64,000 bases of DNA from NCBI RefSeq assembly GCF_001854245.1, contig NZ_CP015381.1:2949001-3013000 (forward strand), in the 5' to 3' direction. This document shows positions 8,765 to 17,658 of this stretch, one piece after another. The position numbers were made by a program, and so were the translations under genes. The stretch comes from Desulfococcus multivorans. GTDB taxonomy: Bacteria; Desulfobacterota; Desulfobacteria; Desulfobacterales; Desulfococcaceae. The stretch's first letter is position 1. The number at the start of each line of letters is the position of its first letter. The notes below the pieces were generated by a model, which was given only the letters and a program-made list of their open reading frames with translations, was not told where the DNA came from and did not search any database.

Positions 8765-11530
8765 TCAATTGACGTAGATCAGTCCATATTCCAGTCCAAA
8801 GGGCAGATACTCCTGAAACCGAATACGCAGATTCGCTTCCCGCTGGGGCTGCATCAAGCTGTTGAAAACCCCCATCTCGGATGTATTATCCGCTCCTGTC
8901 CGGATTTCCCGCGCACAATCCTGACTCAATTGCGCATACGCCGGCAAGCCGTAGCGGCGCGTCGTGAACTGTGGCCGTACGCGCCGGCCGGCCTCCTGAC
9001 GGGCGATGACGGCTTCAGTGCCGGTGCCGTTCCGTGCGGCGAAATCCATCGCACGATCCGGTTCGCACCGGAAGCGGCGGGGTGTTACTGAATCGGGAGG
9101 CACATAGCTGAAGCGAACACACCCGATTTGCTGGCGTTGCACCGTGACGGCATCCGTGAAGATGCTGTTGGATGCCGCCTGCATCGCCCGAACGGAAACG
9201 GCGCCCATAACCGTGCTGTTCTCGATGTGACATTCAGGAGCGGGAACAATGCCCGCCGCATCGTATCCAATGGCCGGCAGGGTGTTTCGCAGGCCGAGAA
9301 CCACCGCTCCCAATGGATCGGCATGGGTCGTTGCAAAGCGCAACGTCACCCCTTCCTGCATCGAACAGACGACAAGACGGTCGTCTTCGAAGCGCACAAC
9401 GGTATCCGTGCCGAGTTCAGGACGGGCGCGCAACACGGCCTGCAGGTCGTCGGCAGCCCCGAGGCCGTCGGCGGGCACCGCGCTCAGGGTGACCGTAAAT
9501 TCCTCTGCGCCAAGGCTTTCGTCGACGACGGTCTCTTTGAACACGGTCAGCTGCGGCGGTTGTGTCAGCGTGGCGGGATCACCCATGGTTGTCCCCACAA
9601 ATACACGCAATTCAACGGCACCGGCCGGGTTGAGTCTCAGCAGCCCGGCGGCTTCGCCGTCGTCGATGTGGATACGCCGTGGGAAATGCTGCAGGATGAT
9701 GACCCGGTTGATGCCGCTCGGCCTCATGACCCGGGCTTCGGTGAATGCACGCGTCGCCCCCGGCGCCGAACGGAGTGCCGCCTGCAGACCGTCCGCGATC
9801 CCGTCCAGTGACGTCGGTGCCGCGGCCAGGCTCAGGGTATGGGTTTCACTGCCGATGCGGACGGTGAACGGTTTGCCGGCCGCCGCCGCTGCGTCCGCCG
9901 GATTGAGCTCCCCGGATGCCAGGGCCGGATAGACCTGTCCCATCCCGATCGCCGCCAGGTTGTCCACGATGCTGTCGCGGATATGCACTGAGCGCATATC
10001 GGGCGCCATCCGCAAAGGACCCACGATACTGTGGTCGATCCTCACCTCGAGAGGGTCGTTGTCGGCGGACACGATCATGCTCGGTGTCTCGGGTTGCAGG
10101 GGGGCGGCATCTTCGTCAAGATGAATGCCGGGCACGAGCGTCGCGTGCGACACCTCGAGCAGATCAAGCCCCTTGTTGACGGTCAGATCACCGGGTGCAG
10201 CCACCTGTATCTGCCCCTCGATGAGTATGCCCTTGACGGACAAGCGTGCGGGATTACGGGTATCCGGAACGATCAGATCGCCGATGATCATCGGACGCTG
10301 TTTGTTCTCGGCCTGAATGATGATCTGAACATTTTCCCGATTGTTCGTATTCTGATTGAAGGTCAGGGTTTCACGGTAGGTCCGACTGTCCTTGATCTGG
10401 ATCAGCAACCGGGGATGCGTCTCCGGGCGCCATGCAGCGAGCGCCGCCTGCAGGGTGTCATGATCGCCGGGCACGTAAAAGACGACACCGGGTTCATCAG
10501 GATGGGTCAGCGCCCAATTACGCGGGTCGCGAACAGTCGGGTCGTCGCGGCGCTCATAGGCGCCTCCCCCCACATCGGCGCTGAAACCATAATGGAGGTT
10601 GACCGTGATATCGATATCCTCACCAACGAGTTCCGGCGGCAATGAAAAGCGCCCATTGATGACGTCCACACCGATTCTGCCGTCTGTTCGCTGCTGCCAT
10701 TGCGACAAATCCATGCAGGCGATGTCGGCAGGGGTCTGCGTGGCGTTATCGATGCGAATGCCGACGCTCTTATCATCGCCGAAATAGGTTTCGCGCGCTG
10801 CGGTGAAGGCCATGCGGCGAATGGGTTTGGCAATGTGGATTTCGCCGGCAAGTCCCGTGTCGTCGCTTTCAGCGAACGGACTGTGAAAGAGATGCTGGCG
10901 GATCCCAAGGGGGTTGAAGCAATAGCCGAAATCATTCTCTTCAGTTGGGCGCGGCTGCACATCACGGAGTTCATAGCCGCTCAACCGCCAGATGAAAAAG
11001 CCCACCCTTGGAATATGATGCAGGCCTGCCGCCGGAGCGAAGGGTCGTATGTCGATGGTATGGCTTGCCGCATCAAACGCCGTATGAACGCGGTCGCACA
11101 GATCCATATCGCGGACATTGATCGTGCCGACATTCCGGCGCAGGTGATTCATGTTCTGTGTCCACGTCAGAATCTCGAAGAACGCCGTCGCATGTATCGA
11201 CCAGCCCGTCACGTCGCGTGCCAATTCCTCCAGCATGGGGAGTGTGCCTTTGCGGAGCCGGTAGGAGATCGTCTTGGCATTGTCCGCACGACTTCCGCGC
11301 GCGGCAGCGTAAATGGGAATGTTGCCGATCAAGTCGCCGATATAGGGCAATACCCAATCGTCGGCCGTTTCCACAAAAAAATTGTCCCAGAGACGATCAA
11401 TATCCGCTTTGAGGACCATCGCCTGTTCGCTGATGATGCGCAACAACGCCTTGAGCGGATATCCCCGCTGGGCATCCTTGCGGCGATAAACTTCGGGCAA
11501 TAAGCTATAGATATCAATAGTGTCGGGCAT
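8765..11530 (-). CDS. Tail-protein-I-like baseplate protein with beta-helix and repeated modules
   Basis: Structural eCIS protein of 921 residues. Residues 1-200 resemble phage tail protein I (IYSLLPEVYRRKDA; LPYIGDLIGN; YRLRKGTLPMLEELARDVTGW), a baseplate wedge component. Residues about 355-527 carry regularly spaced short strands with pectate-lyase-like character (IIIQAENKQRPMIIGDLIV, then HIRDSIVDNL), suggesting a parallel beta-helix. Two copies of a roughly 90-residue module follow at about 552-643 and 675-747 (pattern F.V.I ... LQAALR ... LVI ... LGL), related to modules in the DUF4255 protein at 27226. The ATG at 11530 is chosen because GGAGGC lies 6 bases upstream; the GTG two codons earlier overlaps the upstream stop. 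Confidence 0.8.
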   Translation of the reverse strand: MPDTIDIYSLLPEVYRRKDAQRGYPLKALLRIISEQAMVLKADIDRLWDNFFVETADDWVLPYIGDLIGNIPIYAAARGSRADNAKTISYRLRKGTLPMLEELARDVTGWSIHATAFFEILTWTQNMNHLRRNVGTINVRDMDLCDRVHTAFDAASHTIDIRPFAPAAGLHHIPRVGFFIWRLSGYELRDVQPRPTEENDFGYCFNPLGIRQHLFHSPFAESDDTGLAGEIHIAKPIRRMAFTAARETYFGDDKSVGIRIDNATQTPADIACMDLSQWQQRTDGRIGVDVINGRFSLPPELVGEDIDITVNLHYGFSADVGGGAYERRDDPTVRDPRNWALTHPDEPGVVFYVPGDHDTLQAALAAWRPETHPRLLIQIKDSRTYRETLTFNQNTNNRENVQIIIQAENKQRPMIIGDLIVPDTRNPARLSVKGILIEGQIQVAAPGDLTVNKGLDLLEVSHATLVPGIHLDEDAAPLQPETPSMIVSADNDPLEVRIDHSIVGPLRMAPDMRSVHIRDSIVDNLAAIGMGQVYPALASGELNPADAAAAAGKPFTVRIGSETHTLSLAAAPTSLDGIADGLQAALRSAPGATRAFTEARVMRPSGINRVIILQHFPRRIHIDDGEAAGLLRLNPAGAVELRVFVGTTMGDPATLTQPPQLTVFKETVVDESLGAEEFTVTLSAVPADGLGAADDLQAVLRARPELGTDTVVRFEDDRLVVCSMQEGVTLRFATTHADPLGAVVLGLRNTLPAIGYDAAGIVPAPECHIENSTVMGAVSVRAMQAASNSIFTDAVTVQRQQIGCVRFSYVPPDSVTPRRFRCEPDRAMDFAARNGTGTEAVIARQEAGRRVRPQFTTRRYGLPAYAQLSQDCAREIRTGADNTSEMGVFNSLMQPQREANLRIRFQEYLPFGLEYGLIYVN

Positions 11531-11532
11531 AA

Positions 11533-14100
11533 TCACGCCTCCTCTGCAATGTCGACGGCATAGGTCGATGACGCGCCTGTTTCGAGGCGGACGAGCTGGT
11601 CGCGTCCAATTCTCAGGACATCTTCGACGGCCTCGGGAGCATCGAGGAGATGAAAACGCGTGATGTCGGCGCCGATGACCCCCTCTGCGGAATGCACCAC
11701 CTGATAAATCTCGCTGAGGGCGATGGCCTGTCCCAGACTGAGGCGATCGAAGGCGAAGAACTGTTCGACCGCCGCCGTCACGTTGGCGAGCACGGCATCA
11801 GACAGATAGGCGGGGTCGGGATAGATTTGAAGCGTCAAGGCCGCATCCACCGGCGTGTAGTTGACCACGCTCAATTTGCGATTGGGGTCGCGCCGGCCGT
11901 CGAGATCATCAACGAAAGTCCGGAAGGTTTCGCCGACGACCTCGGTGCCGCCGTCACCGGCGATCACCAGTTTGACGACCTGCCACTCCTGATCCCATTC
12001 GATGAATGCCCGTGCCTTTGAGATGCCGATGAATTCGCGGGCGGCATCTTCGAAATCACGCAATGACACGATACGGCCGAAGGTACGAACGGTGTTCGGG
12101 GCGTTCACGCGCACGGCATCCAGGGCTTCGGGTTCCGCGCCGCCGCTCGACGCCGTCGGATTGAAAACCTTCCAGAGGCCTTTGGGGCGTTCGAGGGGAG
12201 TCTTGATGGATTTCGCCGGAACATTGCCCACTTTTCCGAGTCCCTTGCGATATGTGGCGGAAACTGTGTTGGGCCCCGTGCCGGGCCGTGCGCCGGTATG
12301 GCTGTCACCCGTGCGGATAATCGTCTCCTGTTCATCGGTGATGTCGATCGTGTAAACGGTTTCGTCGGGCGCTCTTCCATAGAAGCTCGGGACCTTTTTC
12401 CACAGGACGCCGTTGACGCGCAATTCGAGGGCGGGCGCCGCGCCGTTGGGTGCACCTGCCTGGGGCACATGCGTCAGGGGGGATTGTTTGAGTTCGAAGC
12501 GCTGGAAGGGTATTGACGCATCGCCGTTGCCCAGTATCTCGTCGGCGATGGTTTCGCCGTGGGTGGCGGGGACGACGTTGGCAAAGATGCGGGTGTTGAC
12601 GCGCACGTAACTGTATTTCAATCCCTCAGCCAGAATGATACGACTCCCCGGGGTGCCGCCGGACAGGGATTGGGTTTCTTTGACGGCCGCCACCTCGCCT
12701 TGAATGCCGTTGGATTCCGTTTCGCCGAAGACCATCAGCAGATGCCCCTGCCGTAACGAACGGATATCCTCCCTGACGTCGATTTCCATGCCGGAGACGG
12801 GTGTGGGGCTGACATCCTGTGCCAGGGGCAGCTGTTCGGCATCGAGGAGCACCTCCGTCCCGCGCACGCGGGAGAACGGCGCATCATCAGCCAATCCGTA
12901 GTTGTCGAAATTCTCGTCCGTATCGACCTGCAAACGGGAGACCTGGGCGGTGCGGGTGTAATCGGTGCGGCTGACCGTTTCAACGTTTGTCACCTTGTAG
13001 GCTTCACGATAACCTGAATTCCCCATCACGATCCACCCGCCCTTGACCACGCTCTCATGGACACGGTCCAAATCGAGGGTGTGCTTGCCCAGCCCGAGCT
13101 CCTGATTGGGGAAATCTTTCTGTTCCCGGACCTTTGCCGTCACGGCCATGAGATAAGGACCCGGATCCAGCGTCGTGTCGACATCCTGCTCTTCCGGCGG
13201 CAGATATTCATATGCGGCGAGCGGACCGAGGGTCCGCCAGTCAGGAGCGTTATGGCCGAACAGCGCGCCCCGTCCACGAAAGACATACAGATCCGCTTCT
13301 TCCTCGACGACAATTTCGTTTCCCCAGACACGGGTGCCGAGTTTTTCATTGAAGACGATGCGCGTCTCGCCGGCTTCGGTGTCCCGTTCGACCGCGATGA
13401 CCCGGCGCACCTCGTACTGTTCGCTGTCGGGATCAAGCCCGGCGCGTTTTTCCCCCACGATCAGCACCCAGTCTCCGACGGCAATCCGGGCACGGGCACC
13501 CTTCAAACGTGTTGTCGTGTCGTCGATGTGGAACGTCACATTCTTCGCCGGGTCGGGCAGCGGTGTCAATTCATTCCAGACGTCCCGGGCATCCAGCTCG
13601 TCCGAGGTTTCGAAGGTTTGCGGTTTCTCTTCGCCTGCCGGCACATGCTGTACTGGAAATTGCCTGCGAATCCTCGCCGATGTGCCGTCTTTCATCTGAA
13701 ACACCAGATAGACGGAGGATGCGACACCGGGCGCTGCTTTGTAATCCAGCAGATTGGCGAGGTAAATCAGGGAATCACGATGTCTGGCGGTGCGGATGAA
13801 AGCCTCGTTGGCAATACGTTCCTGATAAAATGTCAGAATATCGGCGACGTATGCCCACAATTCGATCAGGGCGATGCCGTAATCGTCGCTGTCGCGGGCC
13901 GACCAGCTGCGCAACGGCGCTTTGATCGTGCGCCCGTCGGCCTCGACCTGAACGCGCGGTATATTGCGAAGCATGGTGCGGCGAAAGCTGTCGAAGGTGC
14001 CGACCCGATAGCGCAGCGTATCCAGGCCGGCGCGGTTGTCGAGAGGCCGCGGTGTGTCGTAATCCCCCTTGCGTTCGGCTTCTTCGCGTTCGTCATTCAT
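11533..14100 (-). CDS. Putative baseplate assembly protein, baseplate-J family (second copy)
   Basis: Baseplate wedge protein of 855 residues, corresponding to Afp11/Afp12 of the antifeeding prophage and distantly to gpJ/gp6. The family signature is seen near residue 75 (YGIALIELWAYVADILTFYQERIANEAFI). The C-terminal part carries the wedge region with RIVSLRDFEDAAREFIGI and YPDPAYLSDAVLANVTAAVEQFF. The ATG overlaps the upstream stop by four bases (ATGA), and GGGAGG lies just before, so translation is probably coupled. It is a paralogue of the 14097-16707 gene and its intact length is the best guide to what that gene should be. Confidence 0.88.
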   Translation of the reverse strand: MNDEREEAERKGDYDTPRPLDNRAGLDTLRYRVGTFDSFRRTMLRNIPRVQVEADGRTIKAPLRSWSARDSDDYGIALIELWAYVADILTFYQERIANEAFIRTARHRDSLIYLANLLDYKAAPGVASSVYLVFQMKDGTSARIRRQFPVQHVPAGEEKPQTFETSDELDARDVWNELTPLPDPAKNVTFHIDDTTTRLKGARARIAVGDWVLIVGEKRAGLDPDSEQYEVRRVIAVERDTEAGETRIVFNEKLGTRVWGNEIVVEEEADLYVFRGRGALFGHNAPDWRTLGPLAAYEYLPPEEQDVDTTLDPGPYLMAVTAKVREQKDFPNQELGLGKHTLDLDRVHESVVKGGWIVMGNSGYREAYKVTNVETVSRTDYTRTAQVSRLQVDTDENFDNYGLADDAPFSRVRGTEVLLDAEQLPLAQDVSPTPVSGMEIDVREDIRSLRQGHLLMVFGETESNGIQGEVAAVKETQSLSGGTPGSRIILAEGLKYSYVRVNTRIFANVVPATHGETIADEILGNGDASIPFQRFELKQSPLTHVPQAGAPNGAAPALELRVNGVLWKKVPSFYGRAPDETVYTIDITDEQETIIRTGDSHTGARPGTGPNTVSATYRKGLGKVGNVPAKSIKTPLERPKGLWKVFNPTASSGGAEPEALDAVRVNAPNTVRTFGRIVSLRDFEDAAREFIGISKARAFIEWDQEWQVVKLVIAGDGGTEVVGETFRTFVDDLDGRRDPNRKLSVVNYTPVDAALTLQIYPDPAYLSDAVLANVTAAVEQFFAFDRLSLGQAIALSEIYQVVHSAEGVIGADITRFHLLDAPEAVEDVLRIGRDQLVRLETGASSTYAVDIAEEA

Positions 14101-14756
14101 GCATTACCTCCCAGCATGCTCAGGTGGAGAATCCCGTTTTCAGGAAAATCAGGGTCGTTGTCGAGCCGCACCACGGCAAATTCGCCGATCTCGATGTATC
14201 CGCGCGCCAGATTGGCCTCGGTCTCGGCATCGGCGGCCGCGGCGTACTGCCGGTGCAGACCGGTGATCGCGACCGAGGTCACACCTGTTACAGCTTCGAC
14301 GGCGGCATATATTCTGCTGATATAGAGGGTCTGCCCGAACGTGAACCGATCCGGATGGAAAAAACCCAGCCGGCCGTCGGGCAGCCGACGATTGCCCAGG
14401 ACATCCAACACCGCCTGTTCCACCTCCGAGGGGAAATATCCGGGGGCCACGCAAATCTCCAGGGATAATTCCAGGGGCACATAGATCGGATCGATGATTT
14501 CCAGATCGTAGCCTGTCATGGTGTAGGCGCTCACATGACGGATCAGATCGGCACGCAGTTCGGGCGTGACTCCGGTTGTGCCTTTGGGATCGACCCGAAT
14601 GAAAACCGTGTGCCAGCTGCCTGTCCACCGGAATTGGGCAACGGCGCGCGCCACCCGGTCATGTAATTCCGTCACCCTGGCGTAGTCGTCTTCGGTCACG
14701 GCACGTTTGAGTGACCTCCGCATGGCAGCCGGCGCCAGACGCTTAACCTGCGCCAT
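14097..14756 (-). pseudogene. Detached C-terminal part of the first baseplate-J protein
   Basis: Encodes the C-terminal wedge region of a baseplate-J protein (KRAVTEDDYARVTELHDRV, RWTGSWHTVFIRVDPKG, then PLELSLEICVAPGYFP and GQTLYISRIYAAVEAV) and lines up with the end of the intact paralogue at 11533-14100. The upstream reading frame stops at 14761-14763, 5 bases before the ATG at 14756. Reading straight back across the G-run at about 14776-14780 in this frame restores the typical family join (NPLPAW, GGGSPPESMAQV). It could be made by reinitiation at the nearby ATG, by frameshifting, or the split may be a sequencing or assembly error. It ends with a 4 bp overlap with the next gene. Confidence 0.72.
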
Positions 14757-14760
14757 GCTT

Positions 14761-16707
14761 TCAGGCGGGCTGCCGCCCCCATGCCGGCAGAGGATTTCGC
14801 ACCGAAGAAATGTTCTGCATTGCACCAATGTCGTCATACAGCACGATGTAATTGAGCTTATCCGCGCCGATATTGCCCTGGGCGCCGCTGCCGACACGAT
14901 AGCGCACCTTGAAGACGCTGTCGTCATCGGGAATCGCGCCGTATTCATTGGTGCCGAAACGCAATTGCGCCCGCCCGAGATTATCCGTCTCGACCACCAC
15001 GTCTTCGGCAAAGCGATCGCTGTTCAGGAGGGTTTCAGGTACGATGCGCCAGTTGCGCGGACGATCGGGATAGGTCGATTCGGTGTAGGATTGAATGGTG
15101 TGAACAGCCGGTTGCGCATGACGCGGATCATCATCGAAGAGGGCCTTTGCAGGCTTGTGGATCATGGCGTCAAGCGGTATGCTGTGCGCCAGCGGACCTT
15201 CATTCAGGGTGAAGCGAAAGGCCCGCTCTCCAAGTTTGGAACCCTTCCAATCGACCATGTCCGGGGGTTGGGGGTAATATTCATCTTTTCCATGGGGGCG
15301 CTTTTCATCATCGCGTGCCTTTCCCACGCTCATCGACTCACCGTAAGTGCGCCCTTCGTCGGCAATCGCAAGATTGCCGCGTCCGACGCTGACCTTTTCC
15401 AAAAATATACCGTCATCAGTGACATTGCTGATCCAGATGCGGAACGGAAGGGCGTCTTCCTCGGCCCAATGGACCCGCGTAACGGTCGCCTGGGGCGGGC
15501 CTCCGAATGTATCCTCGATGGTTTCGACGTCGGTGAGGCGCACGAGATGCCTGCGGTTGGGGTCGGCGGTCAGGCTTTCCCCGGTATACGGATCAACCAG
15601 TTCCTCCAGCAGCAGCAGATCGCCCGGCCGCAATTGCCACTCCGAAGCGCCGGCAAAATCCCCTGAAATGTCGGCCTGGGTTGCACCTGTCGGCAGATAA
15701 GCGACCTGATTACGCCAGTTGTAGAGGGTCAATGTATTGAGCTTTTCGTGAAACCGCAACACGTCCGGGTCTTTGATCTTGATTTCAAAGACGGCCCCTG
15801 CGCTGTTGAGCGCGTCGTCTTCGCGCGACGAGGGGATGAGATGCGGCAGCTTGAGCCCCTGGGACTGGGTCGTCAACCGCACAATACGGTCGCCCCCCGA
15901 AGGCGCGTCAAGCACCATCCCGCCCATCGCCATCCGGATGTGTATGACGGTCCGCGCACTGAGACCTTCATGCATGTCGTAATCGATCAAACGGGCGTGC
16001 CGGCGGACGCTGACACGTTGGCGGGCGGTTTCGATGAAGGCTTCATTGGCAACCGCATCCTGATAGTAACTCAGCTGGTCGCCGACATAGGCAAGCAGTT
16101 CCAGCAGCATCATGCCCTGATCGGCAGCCCGGCGTTCAGACCAATCGGGAATGAGGCGCGGCAGCAAATCGACCAGGGCTTGTCGGAAGCTGTCGTAATC
16201 CTTGGCCATGTAATCCACGAAAATGTCGGCTTCCGATTCGGGCGGCGCGATTGACGGTCTGCGGCAATCAAAACGGGCCGGGCAGCCGGCTTTGAAATTG
16301 AAGGCCGCCTCACGATAGAACAGATCGAGGGGGAAATCGTCGGGCGGCGTGCCGCCCCCATAGGTGATCCGCAGACGATATTCACTGAAATCGCCGGGAC
16401 GATCGACCCCCAGCTCCAGATGGTCTTCAACCCGTGTTACCGATACCACTCGAATATTGCGGACGCGATCCCCGCCAAGAATCTCGAAGGCGTCGATGTT
16501 GTCGTGAAGGTCGTCGAGCAGGGTGTCGACTTTGCCTGCCGGAGCCCCCGGGCCCGGCGCGATAAAATAGACCCGCAACACCCGTTGATGGGTTTCGCCC
16601 GGCGTGGTGTCCACCTCTATGTAATCGATGCCGTTGTATCGGCTGTTCTGCAATTGCTGCCGTCGTTCGGTGTCGTCGAAGACCATACCGCCGTAGTTTG
16701 CATCCAT
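14761..16707 (-). CDS. Baseplate-J family protein, N-terminal part (frameshifted)
   Basis: First baseplate-J (Afp11/12-like) gene, 648 residues in this frame. It shows the family signature MMLLELLAYVGDQLSYYQDAVANEAF near residue 205 (split here only by wording) and later RLTDVETIEDTFGG and VVVETDNLGRAQLRFGTNE. It ends abruptly, NPLPAWGRQPA, where family members continue for about 220 more residues; the missing part is in the -1 frame at 14097-14756. The likely cause is loss of one G in the GGGGG run near 14776-14780. The ATG follows GGGATAAC. The gp25 gene lies 3 bp upstream. Confidence 0.82.
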   Translation of the reverse strand: MDANYGGMVFDDTERRQQLQNSRYNGIDYIEVDTTPGETHQRVLRVYFIAPGPGAPAGKVDTLLDDLHDNIDAFEILGGDRVRNIRVVSVTRVEDHLELGVDRPGDFSEYRLRITYGGGTPPDDFPLDLFYREAAFNFKAGCPARFDCRRPSIAPPESEADIFVDYMAKDYDSFRQALVDLLPRLIPDWSERRAADQGMMLLELLAYVGDQLSYYQDAVANEAFIETARQRVSVRRHARLIDYDMHEGLSARTVIHIRMAMGGMVLDAPSGGDRIVRLTTQSQGLKLPHLIPSSREDDALNSAGAVFEIKIKDPDVLRFHEKLNTLTLYNWRNQVAYLPTGATQADISGDFAGASEWQLRPGDLLLLEELVDPYTGESLTADPNRRHLVRLTDVETIEDTFGGPPQATVTRVHWAEEDALPFRIWISNVTDDGIFLEKVSVGRGNLAIADEGRTYGESMSVGKARDDEKRPHGKDEYYPQPPDMVDWKGSKLGERAFRFTLNEGPLAHSIPLDAMIHKPAKALFDDDPRHAQPAVHTIQSYTESTYPDRPRNWRIVPETLLNSDRFAEDVVVETDNLGRAQLRFGTNEYGAIPDDDSVFKVRYRVGSGAQGNIGADKLNYIVLYDDIGAMQNISSVRNPLPAWGRQPA

Positions 16708-16710
16708 GAG

Positions 16711-17070
16711 TTATCCCGTCTCGAATGTGTCGGTCAGTATTTCGCCGGTATCGAGCCGTACATATACCACCTGTACGCTCAGTTGCGACTCGTGTTGCCG
16801 GACAACGACATCCTGGACCTCGATGATATCGCCCAGCCAGCGCTGCAGCGCCCCGTGGACGGAATATTGCACCGTGGCGATCAGTGCGCCATTGGGCAGC
16901 CCGAAAACCATCTGCAATAATCCGCATCCAAAATCAGGTCGGTTGACGCGTTCGCCGGGACTGGTGAAAAGCACCTGTTCAATCATGTCGCGGACGTGGT
17001 CGTTACGGCTGGTGATGCCTGTACGTCCACGCGCATTCACTTGAAACGGATAATCCATATAATTTCTCAT
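16711..17070 (-). CDS. GPW/gp25 baseplate wedge protein
   Basis: Baseplate wedge protein of 119 residues in the gp25 lysozyme-like fold family (Afp9/TssE relatives), which ties the baseplate to the first sheath ring. Family features are the opening MDYPFQVNARGRTGIT, the DHVRDMIEQVLFTSPGERV segment with its conserved glutamate/arginine, and RPDFGCGLLQMVF. GGAGA precedes the ATG by 6 bases. It sits between the gpV spike gene and the first baseplate-J gene, the usual order in eCIS operons. Confidence 0.93.
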   Translation of the reverse strand: MRNYMDYPFQVNARGRTGITSRNDHVRDMIEQVLFTSPGERVNRPDFGCGLLQMVFGLPNGALIATVQYSVHGALQRWLGDIIEVQDVVVRQHESQLSVQVVYVRLDTGEILTDTFETG

Positions 17071-17079
17071 GCCGGTCTC

Positions 17080-17652
17080 CTAAGTCACTTCCAGCGAGCC
17101 GTCGTTGACATTGACGGCCCTGCCGTCCAGCACGATTTTCGTATTGCCGCCGTCAATGGTGATGGTATCGCCCTCGACCGTGATGGATGCGCCGCCGGCG
17201 TGTTTCAGCGTAATGGCGTCGTCGCCGTCGGAGATCGTGATGACATGCCCGGAGGCGGTGGACAGATCGACGGCTTCGTCGGCATCGCTGATGCGGAAAA
17301 CATTGCCGCCTGCGGTGCGCAACATGAAGACCCCCGGCGCCGCGCCTTCGGGCAGCTGATCCGATGCCCAGAAGCAGCCGACCCATATGGGGTGTGAGAG
17401 GTCGCCGCCTTCAAACTCCACCCAGACCAGCGCATCCACTTCGGGCACCATGTACAGGCCGTGCCCATCGCCCGCATACGGCAGGCAGGGCAAGGCCCAG
17501 CCGAGCGGTTCGCCGCCGCCGATTGCAGGCACTTCGACCATTACGCGCCCGATGTTGAGTGGATCGTCGTTGTCGAGCACACGTCCGCGATACTTGCCGT
17601 AATAGCGCTGCCGGGATGCGGTTTCGAACAGGGCTTGACGTAAATCCGGCAT
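17080..17652 (-). CDS. Baseplate assembly protein V / spike protein (gpV-like)
   Basis: Central spike protein of 190 residues. The N-terminal OB-fold segment (GKYRGRVLDNDDPLNIGRVMV, then LGWALPCLPYAG and VDALVWVEFEGGDLSHPIWVGC) is the gp5/VgrG/gpV signature. The C-terminal half is a regular series of short strands (FRISDADEAVDLSTASGH, ITISDGDDAITL, ITVEGDTITIDGG), as expected for the triple-stranded beta-helix needle. The PAAR-like protein at 5474 would cap it and the gpD-like hub encoded 6 bp upstream would carry it; together they correspond to Afp8. Confidence 0.92.
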   Translation of the reverse strand: MPDLRQALFETASRQRYYGKYRGRVLDNDDPLNIGRVMVEVPAIGGGEPLGWALPCLPYAGDGHGLYMVPEVDALVWVEFEGGDLSHPIWVGCFWASDQLPEGAAPGVFMLRTAGGNVFRISDADEAVDLSTASGHVITISDGDDAITLKHAGGASITVEGDTITIDGGNTKIVLDGRAVNVNDGSLEVT

Positions 17653-17658
17653 CGTCTC

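Noticed and set aside
14761-16707. Programmed -1 frameshift at the baseplate-J G-run as in phage tail assembly genes
   Set aside because: The site (A TGG GGG C) is not a canonical slippery heptamer, so a simple indel, coupled reinitiation or sequence error is more likely; still listed as an open possibility.
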